A DNA stretch of 64,000 bases, taken from the NCBI RefSeq assembly GCF_020025155.1, contig NZ_CP073751.1, positions 3,589,148 through 3,653,147 on the forward strand, read 5' to 3'. The position numbers were made by a program, and so were the translations under genes. This document shows positions 1 to 7,947 of this stretch, piece by piece. The notes beneath the pieces were generated by a model. That model was not told the origin of the DNA. It did not search any database and saw only the letters and a program-made list of their open reading frames with translations. Within the stretch, counting starts at the first letter, position 1. Every line of letters begins with the position of its first letter. This DNA comes from Halopseudomonas nanhaiensis. Its GTDB lineage: Bacteria > Pseudomonadota > Gammaproteobacteria > Pseudomonadales > Pseudomonadaceae.

Positions 1-344
1 GGATGCGTTGCCGTATAGATATGCACACCCGGACCGAGCAGCGTGTAATCACCGATGCGCACCCGCGCCACGTCGAGCACCACGCAATTGAAGTTGAAGA
101 ATACGCTTTCACCCAGCTCGATGTTGCTGCCGTAATCACAGTAGAACGGCGGCTGCATCCGTACCGTGTCACCTCCATGGCCGAACAACTCGGCGAGCAG
201 GCGCCGACCCTCCGGGTCCTGTTCACCCTGCGTAAGATTCAGCGCGCGGCACAACCGGCTGGAACGCTCTCGTGCGGCCACCAATTCCGGGGCCAGCGGG
301 TCGTACAGTTCGCCGCTGAGCATTTTCTCACGCTCCCTCGCCAT
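1..344 (-). CDS. Sugar O-acetyltransferase (maltose/galactoside acetyltransferase family), C-terminus outside window
   Basis: The first 114 residues of a left-handed beta-helix acetyltransferase that would move an acetyl group from acetyl-CoA to a sugar hydroxyl in the cytoplasm. The N-terminus MAREREKMLSGELYDP matches the Maa/LacA N-terminal helix. It is followed by the family segment around PPFYCDYGSNIELGE and by hexapeptide-type residues (VFFNFNCVVLDVARVRIGDY). The start at 344 is preceded by GAGAGGAA. The catalytic His region and C-terminus lie left of position 1. It appears monocistronic, facing away from the GFA gene. The exact sugar cannot be told from the sequence. Confidence 0.85.
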   Translation of the reverse strand, partial: MAREREKMLSGELYDPLAPELVAARERSSRLCRALNLTQGEQDPEGRRLLAELFGHGGDTVRMQPPFYCDYGSNIELGESVFFNFNCVVLDVARVRIGDYTLLGPGVHIYTATH

Positions 345-510
345 ACGTTCCTCTCTCCGTCGATGCTTTCTCAGCAGGTTCTGACTCCACGAGCTCAAGA
401 AAGTCAGCGAAACGGAGGATTCGCGGTTGGACATTTCAGTGGCCCCACGGCCTGCGCTGCCCATGCACTACGCTATGAGGCGGACCCATTCACCAGCGAG
501 GCAGACTCAC

Positions 511-897
511 ATGGACTCGGTAACGGGCGGTTGTCTATGCGGCAAGGTGCGTATTGAAGCAATGGGTGAACCTGACCGGGTCGGCCTGTGCCATTGCCTG
601 GATTGTCGCAAGCACCATGGCGCCCTGTTTCACGCGTCAGCGATCTATCCCGCTCAAGCGGTGACGGTGGATGGCGAGACGGGCAGCTATGCAGGGCGCT
701 ACTTCTGTCCGCAGTGCGGGTCGTCTGTTTTCTCGCGCTCGGGCGACGAGATAGAAGTGAACCTTGGCAGCCTGGATGAGACGGATCGCTTCGCCCCGAG
801 TTATGAATTGTGGACGGTGCGGCGGGAGCGGTGGTTACCGGCATTTGTGGTTGAGCTGCGATACGAGCGGGATCGTGAACCGGACAATCATTCATGA
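511..897 (+). CDS. GFA-family zinc protein (CENP-V/GFA domain)
   Basis: A 128-residue single-domain protein of the GFA family (glutathione-dependent formaldehyde-activating enzyme-like, CENP-V fold). The zinc-binding cysteines are visible: GGCLCGKV near residue 7, CHCLDCRKHHG near residue 29 and FCPQCGSS near residue 67. Most members of this broad family have no proven reaction, so formaldehyde-glutathione chemistry is only a family label here. The ATG at 511 starts the protein at the conserved TGGCLCG motif. An upstream in-frame start at 427 would only add a non-conserved tail. A second, divergent GFA gene lies at 13544-14017. Confidence 0.85.
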   Translation: MDSVTGGCLCGKVRIEAMGEPDRVGLCHCLDCRKHHGALFHASAIYPAQAVTVDGETGSYAGRYFCPQCGSSVFSRSGDEIEVNLGSLDETDRFAPSYELWTVRRERWLPAFVVELRYERDREPDNHS

Positions 898-975
898 GCG
901 CTCAGGTCGGCGCTCCGGCTAAACACGCTCCAGGCGCTGGCAAAGCCGATCAATCCGTCCCGCTTTTTGTGCAGC

Positions 976-1239
976 CTAGATCAGGCCGTGCTCGCTCATG
1001 TAGTGCTGCACATAAGGGCAGGTCGGCTGCACCGTGTAGCCTTTCTCCTTCGCGTACGCCAGGGCGTGTTCGGTCAAGGCGGCGGCGATCCCCTGATCCT
1101 GCAGGCTTTCCGGCACGGAGGTGTGATACAGATCGAGTGTGTCCTGCCCCAGCTTTCGATAAGCAAGGCACGCCCTGCCGGCATCGCTTTCGAGGTAGAA
1201 CTCGGATTGGTCGGGGTCGTGCGCTATATCAAAACTCAT
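976..1239 (-). CDS. Small GNAT-type N-acetyltransferase (YjdJ/Acetyltransf_CG type)
   Basis: An 87-residue protein of the small GCN5-related family. It has the acetyl-CoA binding signature SVPESLQDQGIAAALTEHAL (a Q/RxxGxA-like loop) and the C-terminal CPYVQHYMSEH segment typical of the YjdJ branch. These proteins are compact acetyl-CoA binders whose substrate is generally unknown. The start at 1239 (MSFDIAHD) matches family length. A longer frame to 1437 exists but runs into repeat-like, non-conserved sequence. It stands alone between the GFA gene and a lipoprotein gene. Confidence 0.8.
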   Translation of the reverse strand: MSFDIAHDPDQSEFYLESDAGRACLAYRKLGQDTLDLYHTSVPESLQDQGIAAALTEHALAYAKEKGYTVQPTCPYVQHYMSEHGLI

Positions 1240-1340
1240 GACGCTCCCATGGCCGGCTGGGCCGGCTGCTAACTGGATGATTACGTCTCGCTTTGACCCC
1301 GGCGTTCTTGGGGCGTTTCGAAGGGAGGTGGGATGCGAGG

Positions 1341-1388
1341 AGGAAAATAAATCTGTCCCCCTCTGAGCCCTTGTCCCCCTGAGCCCTT
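1341..1388. repeat. Short imperfect direct repeat next to AAATAAATCTGTCCCC
   Basis: GTCCCCCTCTGAGCCCTT (1355-1372) is followed immediately by a copy lacking two bases (1373-1388). Both follow AAAATAAATCTGTCCCC. That string, reverse-complemented, resembles the GGGGACAGATTTATTTT motif often seen beside REP-associated transposases, but no transposase is present here. Confidence 0.4.
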
Positions 1389-1444
1389 CCAGCGCAGCCT
1401 GACCGAGCGGCAGAAGCAATGTTCCACCGCCCGGCATTCCTGCA

Positions 1445-1996
1445 TCACTCGACCAGCGAAACCTGCTTCGGCGCGATCTTTAACTGAGCCAACCGATTCA
1501 GAAAATTCTGAATGTTCTTCTTCGCCGAGCCTTCATTGGCCATCCGCAGACGCTTAACGCCGGCGAAGGCATCGCCGACCGTGGCGGTGTGCGGGGCGAC
1601 GACCGTTTCTTCCAGCAGGGTCTGGTTGGTCTGGGTGTCGACCAGGGTGTAGCGAATGCGGGTAGTGACGGTCATGTCCATGCCGAACAGGGGCTGGTCG
1701 ACGCCGACGAGGGTGGCCTGGAGTTTGTAGCGGCCGTTATCGGAGTACAGGTTCTGGGCGGAGAGGCTGTCGCGCAGCGCACCGAAGAAGGCGTTGTTGC
1801 TGATTTCGGAAGTCCAGGCCGGGTTGGTTTCGCGGCCGCCAGAGACCGGTTCGACGTTGACGTTCTTGCTCAGTTCCTGGGCATAGGTGGCAGGCTGATA
1901 GGAGCGGTAGGTGATGTTTTCCTGCTTGGCGCCAGCGGCGCAACCGAACAGGTAGGTGCTTGCAGCGAGAATGGCCAACAGTTTGATGACGTTCAT
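1445..1996 (-). CDS. Predicted lipoprotein, function unknown
   Basis: 183 residues with a lipoprotein signal peptide (MNVIKLLAILAASTYLFGC; the lipobox LFGC places the lipidated Cys at residue 19). The remainder is soluble and mixed alpha/beta, with no recognised motif. It includes a conserved-looking middle (PAWTSEISNNAFFGALRDSL, then LQATLVGVDQPLFGMDMTVT) and a basic C-terminus. It may sit in the outer membrane facing the periplasm, because residue +2 is Ala, not Asp. It is a single gene with no clear operon partner. I do not recognise a function. Confidence 0.75.
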   Translation of the reverse strand: MNVIKLLAILAASTYLFGCAAGAKQENITYRSYQPATYAQELSKNVNVEPVSGGRETNPAWTSEISNNAFFGALRDSLSAQNLYSDNGRYKLQATLVGVDQPLFGMDMTVTTRIRYTLVDTQTNQTLLEETVVAPHTATVGDAFAGVKRLRMANEGSAKKNIQNFLNRLAQLKIAPKQVSLVE

Positions 1997-2230
1997 GTCG
2001 TGACTTCCGTGTTTTGGCAGATTTTTATTGTGGTGTTGCTGCGTACAGTCAGACGCAGACCGGCCCGGGCGGGCGACGATCGATCAGAAGGGAATCGTAT
2101 CGGGCATCCTTGCCGAGGTTGGGGTGCGATAAAGCCGTTCGCAGTGGGGTGATAGTGCTATGAGATTTGTGGTTTTGCCAAGGGGGCGATTGCGACGGAT
2201 CGGGTCGATATTCAAACTCGGCGATGTGGG

Positions 2231-2267
2231 GCATCGCGTCGCGCCGGGGGCGGCGCTCCTACAGGAG
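2231..2267 (-). repeat. REP-like repeat, copy 1
   Basis: On the minus strand this reads TGTAGGAGCGCCGCCCCC, followed by GGCGCGACGCGATGC. It has the GTAGGAGC head and GC-rich stem of Pseudomonas REP elements. A close copy lies at 4184-4217. Confidence 0.6.
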
Positions 2268-2308
2268 GGGGTGGGGCTGGCGCCATGCGCGTGTTACCTG
2301 AACAAACA

Positions 2309-2343
2309 AAAGCCCCGGTCTCGCGACCAGGGCTTTGTTTTTC
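2309..2343 (-). terminator. Rho-independent terminator of the ice-binding-like gene (bidirectional)
   Basis: Twelve-base arms AAAGCCCCGGTC (2309-2320) and GACCAGGGCTTT (2325-2336) with one mismatch enclose a TCGC loop. T-rich tracts flank both sides, so the hairpin can work in either direction. It lies about 45 bp past the stop codon at 2383. Confidence 0.85.
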
Positions 2344-2382
2344 AGAGCGGAAGACCTGAGAGTCCTTCGCTCTTGCTGCTAC

Positions 2383-3915
2383 CTATTCCGGCTGAGTAGC
2401 GGTTACCGCATCGAGCGTAACCAGAGTCTGGGCCAGTGCGCGACCGTTCAGGGTCGCGCCAGTTTCCATAACGATCTGCGTCTTGCTCAGAAGGATACCT
2501 TGCAGCGTGGCGCCAGTACGCAGCGTCACCTGACCGGCTACCTGCCAGAAGACATTTTCTGCCCTGGCGCCGCCAGTCAGCTGTACGGCTACGCCGGAAC
2601 CCAGCAACAGGTCCTGCTCGATTTGCATAATCCAGACGTCATTCGGGCCGCCGTCAAAGGTGACGTCCGACGTGGCCTGCACGCTGGTGCCCCACTTGTA
2701 CAAGCCGGGAGCCATAGTTTCGCCGCTGATATCACCTGCACCCAGTTCGGTGGCTGCAGGGTTGGTGCGGCCCGCTGCGTTGGTGAAAGCCAGCTCCATG
2801 TCGCTGATTGCCGTGGTCAGATAGCTTGGCGTCGGGGCAGCCATGTTGGCAGCGAAGATCTTGCCGGTTACAAGGCTGGACGTAGAGAAGGTATCGGTAG
2901 CATCACGCGCCTGGCTGAAGCCGGTGATGGCTGCTTCGTCGATCGGGCTGACGCCGATGTCACCGGTAATAGCGGTGGTGCCGGTGGTGGTGATACCGGT
3001 TTTCGACAGAATCACGAAGTTGCCAGCGGTGCCCAACACAACCGGTTCCGGTCCGGCAGCCGGTACGAGACTGTTATCGGTGGTGAACTCAGCGGTTTGC
3101 CCAGCTGCCAGCGCATTGGCAGGGGTGGCCAGATCTGTAATTGCGGTGGTCAGCATCGCGATGTAAAGCGTACCGGGCAACAGGTCAGCGGTCGGATCGA
3201 AGATCGCCGTACTACCCAGGTAGCTGACCTCGCCGGGCACCGGATTACCCCCAGTCGTCAGCGTGAAGTTGCTGGCGGTAATGGTGGTGGGATCCATGCT
3301 TTCGGAGAAGGTCGCGGTGAGATTCCGGTTGATGGCTACCTGCGCATCGCCATCGAGCGGATCGAAGATAACCGTGGGTGCGGTGGTATCGACCGTATCG
3401 CCGGTGGTGAACTGCCAGCTGAGGCTGTTCCCCAGCGTGACGCCCGAAGCGCCTGCTACGTCGGTGGTCAGCGTGCCGGTATACAACGTGTTGTCCGTCA
3501 GGCCGCTGTCAGGCGTGAAGATCGCAGTGCGGGTAGCCGGGTCGTATGTGACACCGCCGACCACCGCAGGACCTGTCTCGCCTTGCAGCAGGAAGGACGT
3601 GCCGTTGATGGTCTGGCCGTCCATATCCTGGTTGAAAGTGACGGCAAGTTTTTTGTTGGTATCAACCGTGATGCTGTCACTGATCGGGCGCACCGCCTGG
3701 ATCAGATCGGAGTCGCCGATCGGGTCGGAGGGCGTCGCCGTTGGGCTGTCGGTGCCTGGTGTACCTGGCGTGCCGGTCACGGGCGAGTCGCCGCCGGTGC
3801 CGGTGTTGTTGTCGCTGTTGCTGCTACTGCCGCCCAAACAACCGGCTAGCGATAAGCCGGACAGGACGATAGCGCTGGCGGCCAGCAATCTGGCGGCAGG
3901 AAGGAATTTTTTCAT
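2383..3915 (-). CDS. Ice-binding-like lipoprotein (two SbsA-type Ig domains plus DUF3494)
   Basis: 510 residues. A lipoprotein signal ends in LAGC (Cys at residue 26), followed by a Ser/Gly/Thr/Pro-rich linker. Two bacterial Ig-like domains of the SbsA/Big_5 type then span about residues 75-180 and 185-290; each has FNQDMD or FSESMD and ends in FTTGD or FTTDN. The C-terminal 210 residues are a DUF3494 ice-binding-type beta-solenoid (GDIGVSP, APGLYKWG, FWQVAGQVTLRTGATLQG). Known members bind ice or act as surface adhesins. A lipid-anchored display role is inferred. It is monocistronic with its own terminator. The domain call is firm; ice binding itself is untested. Confidence 0.85.
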   Translation of the reverse strand: MKKFLPAARLLAASAIVLSGLSLAGCLGGSSSNSDNNTGTGGDSPVTGTPGTPGTDSPTATPSDPIGDSDLIQAVRPISDSITVDTNKKLAVTFNQDMDGQTINGTSFLLQGETGPAVVGGVTYDPATRTAIFTPDSGLTDNTLYTGTLTTDVAGASGVTLGNSLSWQFTTGDTVDTTAPTVIFDPLDGDAQVAINRNLTATFSESMDPTTITASNFTLTTGGNPVPGEVSYLGSTAIFDPTADLLPGTLYIAMLTTAITDLATPANALAAGQTAEFTTDNSLVPAAGPEPVVLGTAGNFVILSKTGITTTGTTAITGDIGVSPIDEAAITGFSQARDATDTFSTSSLVTGKIFAANMAAPTPSYLTTAISDMELAFTNAAGRTNPAATELGAGDISGETMAPGLYKWGTSVQATSDVTFDGGPNDVWIMQIEQDLLLGSGVAVQLTGGARAENVFWQVAGQVTLRTGATLQGILLSKTQIVMETGATLNGRALAQTLVTLDAVTATQPE

Positions 3916-4183
3916 GTGAGTTACCTATGTTGGAAAGCCGACCACGTCACGCAATGTGCGGTGGCATCCGGTACCTGAGAGAAACTCGAATCTAAAACGG
4001 ACGCTCAAGATCCCTGATTTGTTATCAGTAGAGTCCAGGGGTTATGAGATGGCGTCGGGGATGGGAGTCTGGCGCGATGTGTTCACTAGCCAGTTCGTTA
4101 TACGCGCTATCCGAGAGAATAGGTGACTTATATTTGCGAGCGCCGGTGGAGGGGGATGTGTCCGCCAAGCCCGGACGATGCGA

Positions 4184-4217
4184 GCATCGCGTCGCGCCGG
4201 GGGCGACGCTCCCACAC
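4184..4217 (-). repeat. REP-like repeat, copy 2
   Basis: On the minus strand it reads TGTGGGAGCGTCGCCCCC, then GGCGCGACGCGATGC. It differs from the copy at 2231-2267 at only a few positions. Confidence 0.65.
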
Positions 4218-4262
4218 ACCCTGGTCTGCGTCCCCTTGCGCACCGGCAAGACGCCGCGGCAC

Positions 4263-4290
4263 TGTGGGAGCGGCGTCCTCGCCGCGATCG
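4263..4290 (+). repeat. Classical Pseudomonas REP unit
   Basis: TGTGGGAGCGGCGTCCTC followed by GCCGCGATCG. The TGTGGGAGCGGC head and the imperfect GCGGC/GCCGC stem match the common Pseudomonas REP consensus. Together with 4184-4217 it forms an inverted pair (a BIME-like arrangement). Confidence 0.65.
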
Positions 4291-4358
4291 GGCACCGCCG
4301 GCGGCCGCGCGGCGCCAGCGCTGCGCGTACAGCACGGGTGCAGTCAGGCGCGGTGTGG

Positions 4359-5471
4359 TCAGCGGCGCAGACCGTACATGGCCTGTTCACTGATGGCGTG
4401 GTAGGCAGCGACCTTTTCGCGGAAGGCTTCCATCGAGTCCCGGACCTGCCGGGTCAGCTGATCGCTGTTGGCGGTCTCTTCGAGCACCTCGGTAGAGAGT
4501 TCACGCAGGCGGTCGAGTACCGCTTCGGGTAGCTGACGCAACTGCACGCGATGTTCGGTGACCAGGGTTTGCAGGGCTTCGGCGTTGCGGCGGGTGTATT
4601 CGTCGAGCATGGCCTGGTTGGTCGAACGTGCGGCCTGGCGGACGACGGCTTGCAAGTCGGCCGGCAGCCCGTCGAGTGCGGCCTGGTTGATGCTCAGTTC
4701 GAGCACGGCGCAGGGTTCCTGCCAGCCGGGGTAGTAGTAATATTTGGCCGCCTGATACAAGCCGAAGGCGAGGTCATTGTACGGGCTGACCCAGTCGGTG
4801 GCGTCGATCACGCCGGTTTCCAGCGCGGTGAAGATCTCGCTGCCGGGCAGATTGACTGTAGTGGCGCCAGCGCGGGCGAGCACTTCGCCGCCGAAGCCGG
4901 GCATGCGAATTTTCAGACCCTTGAGGTCATCGACGGTGTGAATTTCCTTGTTGAACCAGCCGGCCATCTGCACGCCGGTATTGCCGCAGGGTAGCGGCAC
5001 CACGCCCATATCGGCATAAGCCTGCTGCCACAGCTCCATGCCACCGCCCTCGTACAGCCAGGCATTCATCTCCTGCGCGTTCATGCCGAAGGGTACGGCG
5101 GTAAAGAACGGCGCAGCCGGGCTCTTGCCCTTCCAGTAATAGGCGGCGCTATGACCCAGTTCAGCGGTGCCGTTCGATACGGCATCAAATACTTCCAGCG
5201 CGGGGACCAGCTCACCGGCGGCGAAAACCTGAACGCTCAGGCGGCCGCCGGATAGCGCGTTCACGGTATCGGCAAAGCGCTGCGCGGTGGTGCCCAGACC
5301 GGGGAAGTTCTTCGGCCAGGAAGTCACCATCTTCCATTTGTAGGTTTGCTGCTCGGTGGGCTCACACGCTCCTGCCGCCTGGTTCTGATTCTGGTTGTCG
5401 CCCTTGCATCCGGCGAGTGCCGCAGCGCCCAGACCAAGGCCGGCGGCGGTGAGGATTTGGCGTCTTTTCAT
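4359..5471 (-). CDS. TRAP transporter substrate-binding lipoprotein (DctP family), Tat-type signal
   Basis: 370 residues of a DctP-type periplasmic binding protein for TRAP transporters, which usually carry small organic acids. The N-terminus MKRRQILTAAGLGLGAAALAGC combines a twin-arginine signal with a lipobox (Cys at residue 22), so export should be folded via Tat and then lipid anchored. Family segments include WKMVTSWPKNFPGLGTTAQRF and the LKGLKIRMPG motif with the ligand-contacting Arg. No DctQ or DctM permease is present nearby, so it works with a distant permease or as a stand-alone receptor. It lies downstream of uvrD on the same strand but probably has its own promoter. Confidence 0.9.
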   Translation of the reverse strand: MKRRQILTAAGLGLGAAALAGCKGDNQNQNQAAGACEPTEQQTYKWKMVTSWPKNFPGLGTTAQRFADTVNALSGGRLSVQVFAAGELVPALEVFDAVSNGTAELGHSAAYYWKGKSPAAPFFTAVPFGMNAQEMNAWLYEGGGMELWQQAYADMGVVPLPCGNTGVQMAGWFNKEIHTVDDLKGLKIRMPGFGGEVLARAGATTVNLPGSEIFTALETGVIDATDWVSPYNDLAFGLYQAAKYYYYPGWQEPCAVLELSINQAALDGLPADLQAVVRQAARSTNQAMLDEYTRRNAEALQTLVTEHRVQLRQLPEAVLDRLRELSTEVLEETANSDQLTRQVRDSMEAFREKVAAYHAISEQAMYGLRR

Positions 5472-5560
5472 GTCAGGCAGCTCCGGGCTTCAAGCGGCGG
5501 ACTGCCTTCTGGTGCAGCGCCGAATTCGTCATGTTGTTTTGTGCTATTCGGTTCGCTCGT

Positions 5561-7732
5561 TCAGAGCGGCTCCAGCTTGGCATAGGCCACCATCAGCCAC
5601 TTGCTGCCTTCGTCATCGAAGTTCACCTGAATCCGCGCCTGGGCGCCGTGGCCTTCGTAGTTGAGTACCACGCCTTCGCCGAACAGCGAATGCATGACGC
5701 GCTGGCCCAACGCGAAACCGGTGCTTTCGCTGGCTTCCTGCTGGAACATGTTGTTCTTCGGCCCGAACGGGCGGCTCACCTGGCTGCTCAGGCGCACTTC
5801 CTTGATCAGCTCCGGCGGGATTTCGCGGACGAAGCGCGAAACCTTGTTGAACGTTTCGCTGCCGTACAGGCGGCGGGTTTCGGCCCAGGTTATCACCAGC
5901 TGTTGCATGGCGCGGGTGATGCCCACGTAGGCCAGGCGACGCTCTTCTTCCAGACGGCCCGGCTCTTCCAGGCTCATCTTGTGCGGGAACAGACCCTCTT
6001 CCACCCCGGCGAGGAACACCAGCGGGAATTCCAGACCCTTGGCGCTGTGCAATGTCATCAGCTGCACGCTGTCTTCATGGCGGTCGGCCTGAGTTTCCCC
6101 TGCTTCGAGCGAGGCGTGCGCGAGGAACGCCAGCAACGTGTCGCCCTCCTGCTCCTCGTCGATGACTTCGTTCTCGAAACCGCGCGCGGCGGACACCAGT
6201 TCTTCCAGGTTCTCGACCCGGGCCTGACCCTTGTCGCCCTTCTCGTTCTCGTGAAAGCGCAGCAGCCCGCTGTGCTCGACGACCTGCTGGGTCATGCTGT
6301 ACAGCGGCAGGCCTTCAACGCGCAGGGCAATGTCCTCGATCAGCTGCAGGAAGGATTGCACGGCGTTTCCGGCGCGGCCGGTCAGGCGCTTGAGGTCGAT
6401 CAGATCGCAGGCTGACTGCCACAGCGAGACGTCCTGTTCGCGGGCGTGCTGACGCAGCAGCTCGACGGTTTTGTCACCAATGCCGCGGGTCGGCAAGTTG
6501 ATGATGCGCTCCAGCGCGCCGTCATCGCCGCGGTTGGCCACCAGCCGCATATAGGCCATGGCGTTCTTGATCTCGGCGCGTTCGAAGAAGCGTTGGCCGC
6601 CGTAGATGCGGTACGGGATCGCTGCGCGCAGCAACGCTTCTTCCAATACCCGGGACTGGGCGTTGGAGCGGTAGAGAATGGCGATCTCGCTACGTGCCAG
6701 ACCGCTGGCGATGCCCTGCTCGATGCGCTCGACGATGAAACGCGCCTCGTCCTGCTCGTTATAGCCGGCATAGAGCGCAATCGGGTCACCTTCGCAGCCG
6801 TCGGTCCACAGCTCCTTGCCCATACGCCCGGCATTGTTGCCGATCAGCGAGTTGGCCGCGCGCAGAATGCAGGCCGTCGAGCGGTAGTTTTGCTCCAGGC
6901 GGATCAGTTCGGCGTTGGGGTAGTCGGTCTGGAACTGCTGAATGTTCTCGATGCGTGCGCCGCGCCAGCCATAGATCGACTGGTCGTCATCACCCACCAC
7001 CATCAGGCTCGGGTTTTTCCCGGCGATCAGCCGTAGCCAGGCGTACTGCACCGCGTTGGTGTCCTGAAACTCGTCGACCAGCATGTGCCGGAAGCGCGCC
7101 TGATACTGCTCGCGCAGACTGACGTTGTCGCGCCAGAGCTCGAGCGAACGCAGCAGCAGCTCGGCGAAGTCAACCACGCCGGCACGATCACAGGCCTGCT
7201 CGTAGGCCTGGTAAATGCGCTGCATGGTGGCGAGGAACACATCGCCAGCCGGCTGAATGTGTTGCGGGCGCAGGCCTTCGTCCTTCTGCCCGTTGATCCA
7301 CCACTGCGCCTGGCGCGGCGCCCACTGGTTCTCGTCGAGGTTCAACTCGCGGATCACCCGCTTGACCAGGCGCAGCTGGTCGTCGCTGTCGAGGATCTGG
7401 AACTGCTCGGCCAGCCCGGCCTCGCGCCAGTGTGCCCGCAGCAGACGATGGGCCAGGCCATGGAAGGTGCCCACCCACATGCCCTGCGGGGAGATGCCCA
7501 GCAGCTGCTCGATGCGATGACGCATCTCGTAGGCGGCCTTGTTGGTGAAGGTCACCGAGAGCACGCTCCAGGGCGAGGCATTCTCGACCTGAATCAGCCA
7601 GGCGATGCGATGAACGAGTACCCGGGTCTTGCCGGAGCCGGCACCAGCCAGCACCAGTTGCTGGCCGACCGAGGCGGTCACGGCCTGCCGCTGGGCGTCA
7701 TTGAGCGAGTTGAGCAGATGTGAAATATCCAT
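5561..7732 (-). CDS. uvrD: DNA helicase II UvrD (superfamily 1)
   Basis: 723 residues, the normal UvrD length. It unwinds DNA 3' to 5' in nucleotide excision and mismatch repair and dismantles recombinase filaments. All SF1A motifs are visible: Walker A LAGAGSGKTR at residues 28-37, VTFTNKAA, Walker B VDEFQDTN, GDDDQSIYGWRGA, the LEQNYRS motif IV region, LMTLHSAKGLEF and VGITRA. The C-terminal tail ends with the short domain (FGEGVVLNYEGHGAQARIQV) that contacts RNA polymerase in E. coli. It appears monocistronic; the TRAP receptor gene follows after 89 bp. Confidence 0.97.
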   Translation of the reverse strand: MDISHLLNSLNDAQRQAVTASVGQQLVLAGAGSGKTRVLVHRIAWLIQVENASPWSVLSVTFTNKAAYEMRHRIEQLLGISPQGMWVGTFHGLAHRLLRAHWREAGLAEQFQILDSDDQLRLVKRVIRELNLDENQWAPRQAQWWINGQKDEGLRPQHIQPAGDVFLATMQRIYQAYEQACDRAGVVDFAELLLRSLELWRDNVSLREQYQARFRHMLVDEFQDTNAVQYAWLRLIAGKNPSLMVVGDDDQSIYGWRGARIENIQQFQTDYPNAELIRLEQNYRSTACILRAANSLIGNNAGRMGKELWTDGCEGDPIALYAGYNEQDEARFIVERIEQGIASGLARSEIAILYRSNAQSRVLEEALLRAAIPYRIYGGQRFFERAEIKNAMAYMRLVANRGDDGALERIINLPTRGIGDKTVELLRQHAREQDVSLWQSACDLIDLKRLTGRAGNAVQSFLQLIEDIALRVEGLPLYSMTQQVVEHSGLLRFHENEKGDKGQARVENLEELVSAARGFENEVIDEEQEGDTLLAFLAHASLEAGETQADRHEDSVQLMTLHSAKGLEFPLVFLAGVEEGLFPHKMSLEEPGRLEEERRLAYVGITRAMQQLVITWAETRRLYGSETFNKVSRFVREIPPELIKEVRLSSQVSRPFGPKNNMFQQEASESTGFALGQRVMHSLFGEGVVLNYEGHGAQARIQVNFDDEGSKWLMVAYAKLEPL

Positions 7733-7947
7733 CGGCGCATTCTACCAGCGACCACGCGAAGGCCGGAAGAAATCCGCCGGAGCCTTGTTCCAGACGCACT
7801 GGCTGCGTTTTTTCAGCGTTCGGGGGCTGTGCTGGCATCGAGCCCTCGTGTAAGGTGAACCACAGGGGAGCACTGCATACGCGTCGGTTGTTTGCGGTGA
7901 AGCGACGATAACAAGAAACGCTTAGCGTTCAGAGGAAGCACGTCACC

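Larger units (their letters stand above)
1997..2382. other. Intergenic stretch with a REP-like copy and a terminator
   Basis: There is no supported gene between the two lipoprotein genes. The stretch holds the upstream region of the lipoprotein gene, a REP-like copy at 2231-2267 and the hairpin terminator at 2309-2343. The small frames here have no ribosome binding site or recognisable protein. Confidence 0.6.
3916..4358. other. Intergenic stretch with REP-like repeats
   Basis: 443 bases without a supported gene. The right half is GC-rich and holds two REP-like copies. The left part is the promoter-side region of the ice-binding-like gene. Overlapping open frames on both strands are by-products of the GC-rich repeats. 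Confidence 0.6.

Noticed and set aside
3..557. 184-codon open frame on the plus strand
   Set aside because: It runs antisense to the acetyltransferase gene, which has clear family motifs, and into the GFA gene; the peptide is not conserved-looking.
1341..1388. Possible insertion sequence or transposase remnant
   Set aside because: Only a short GGGGACAGATTT-like string and a small direct repeat; no transposase coding sequence or terminal repeats.
2335..3849. 504-codon plus-strand frame opposite the ice-binding-like gene
   Set aside because: Shadow of a GC-rich gene; the minus frame has a signal peptide, two Ig domains and DUF3494.
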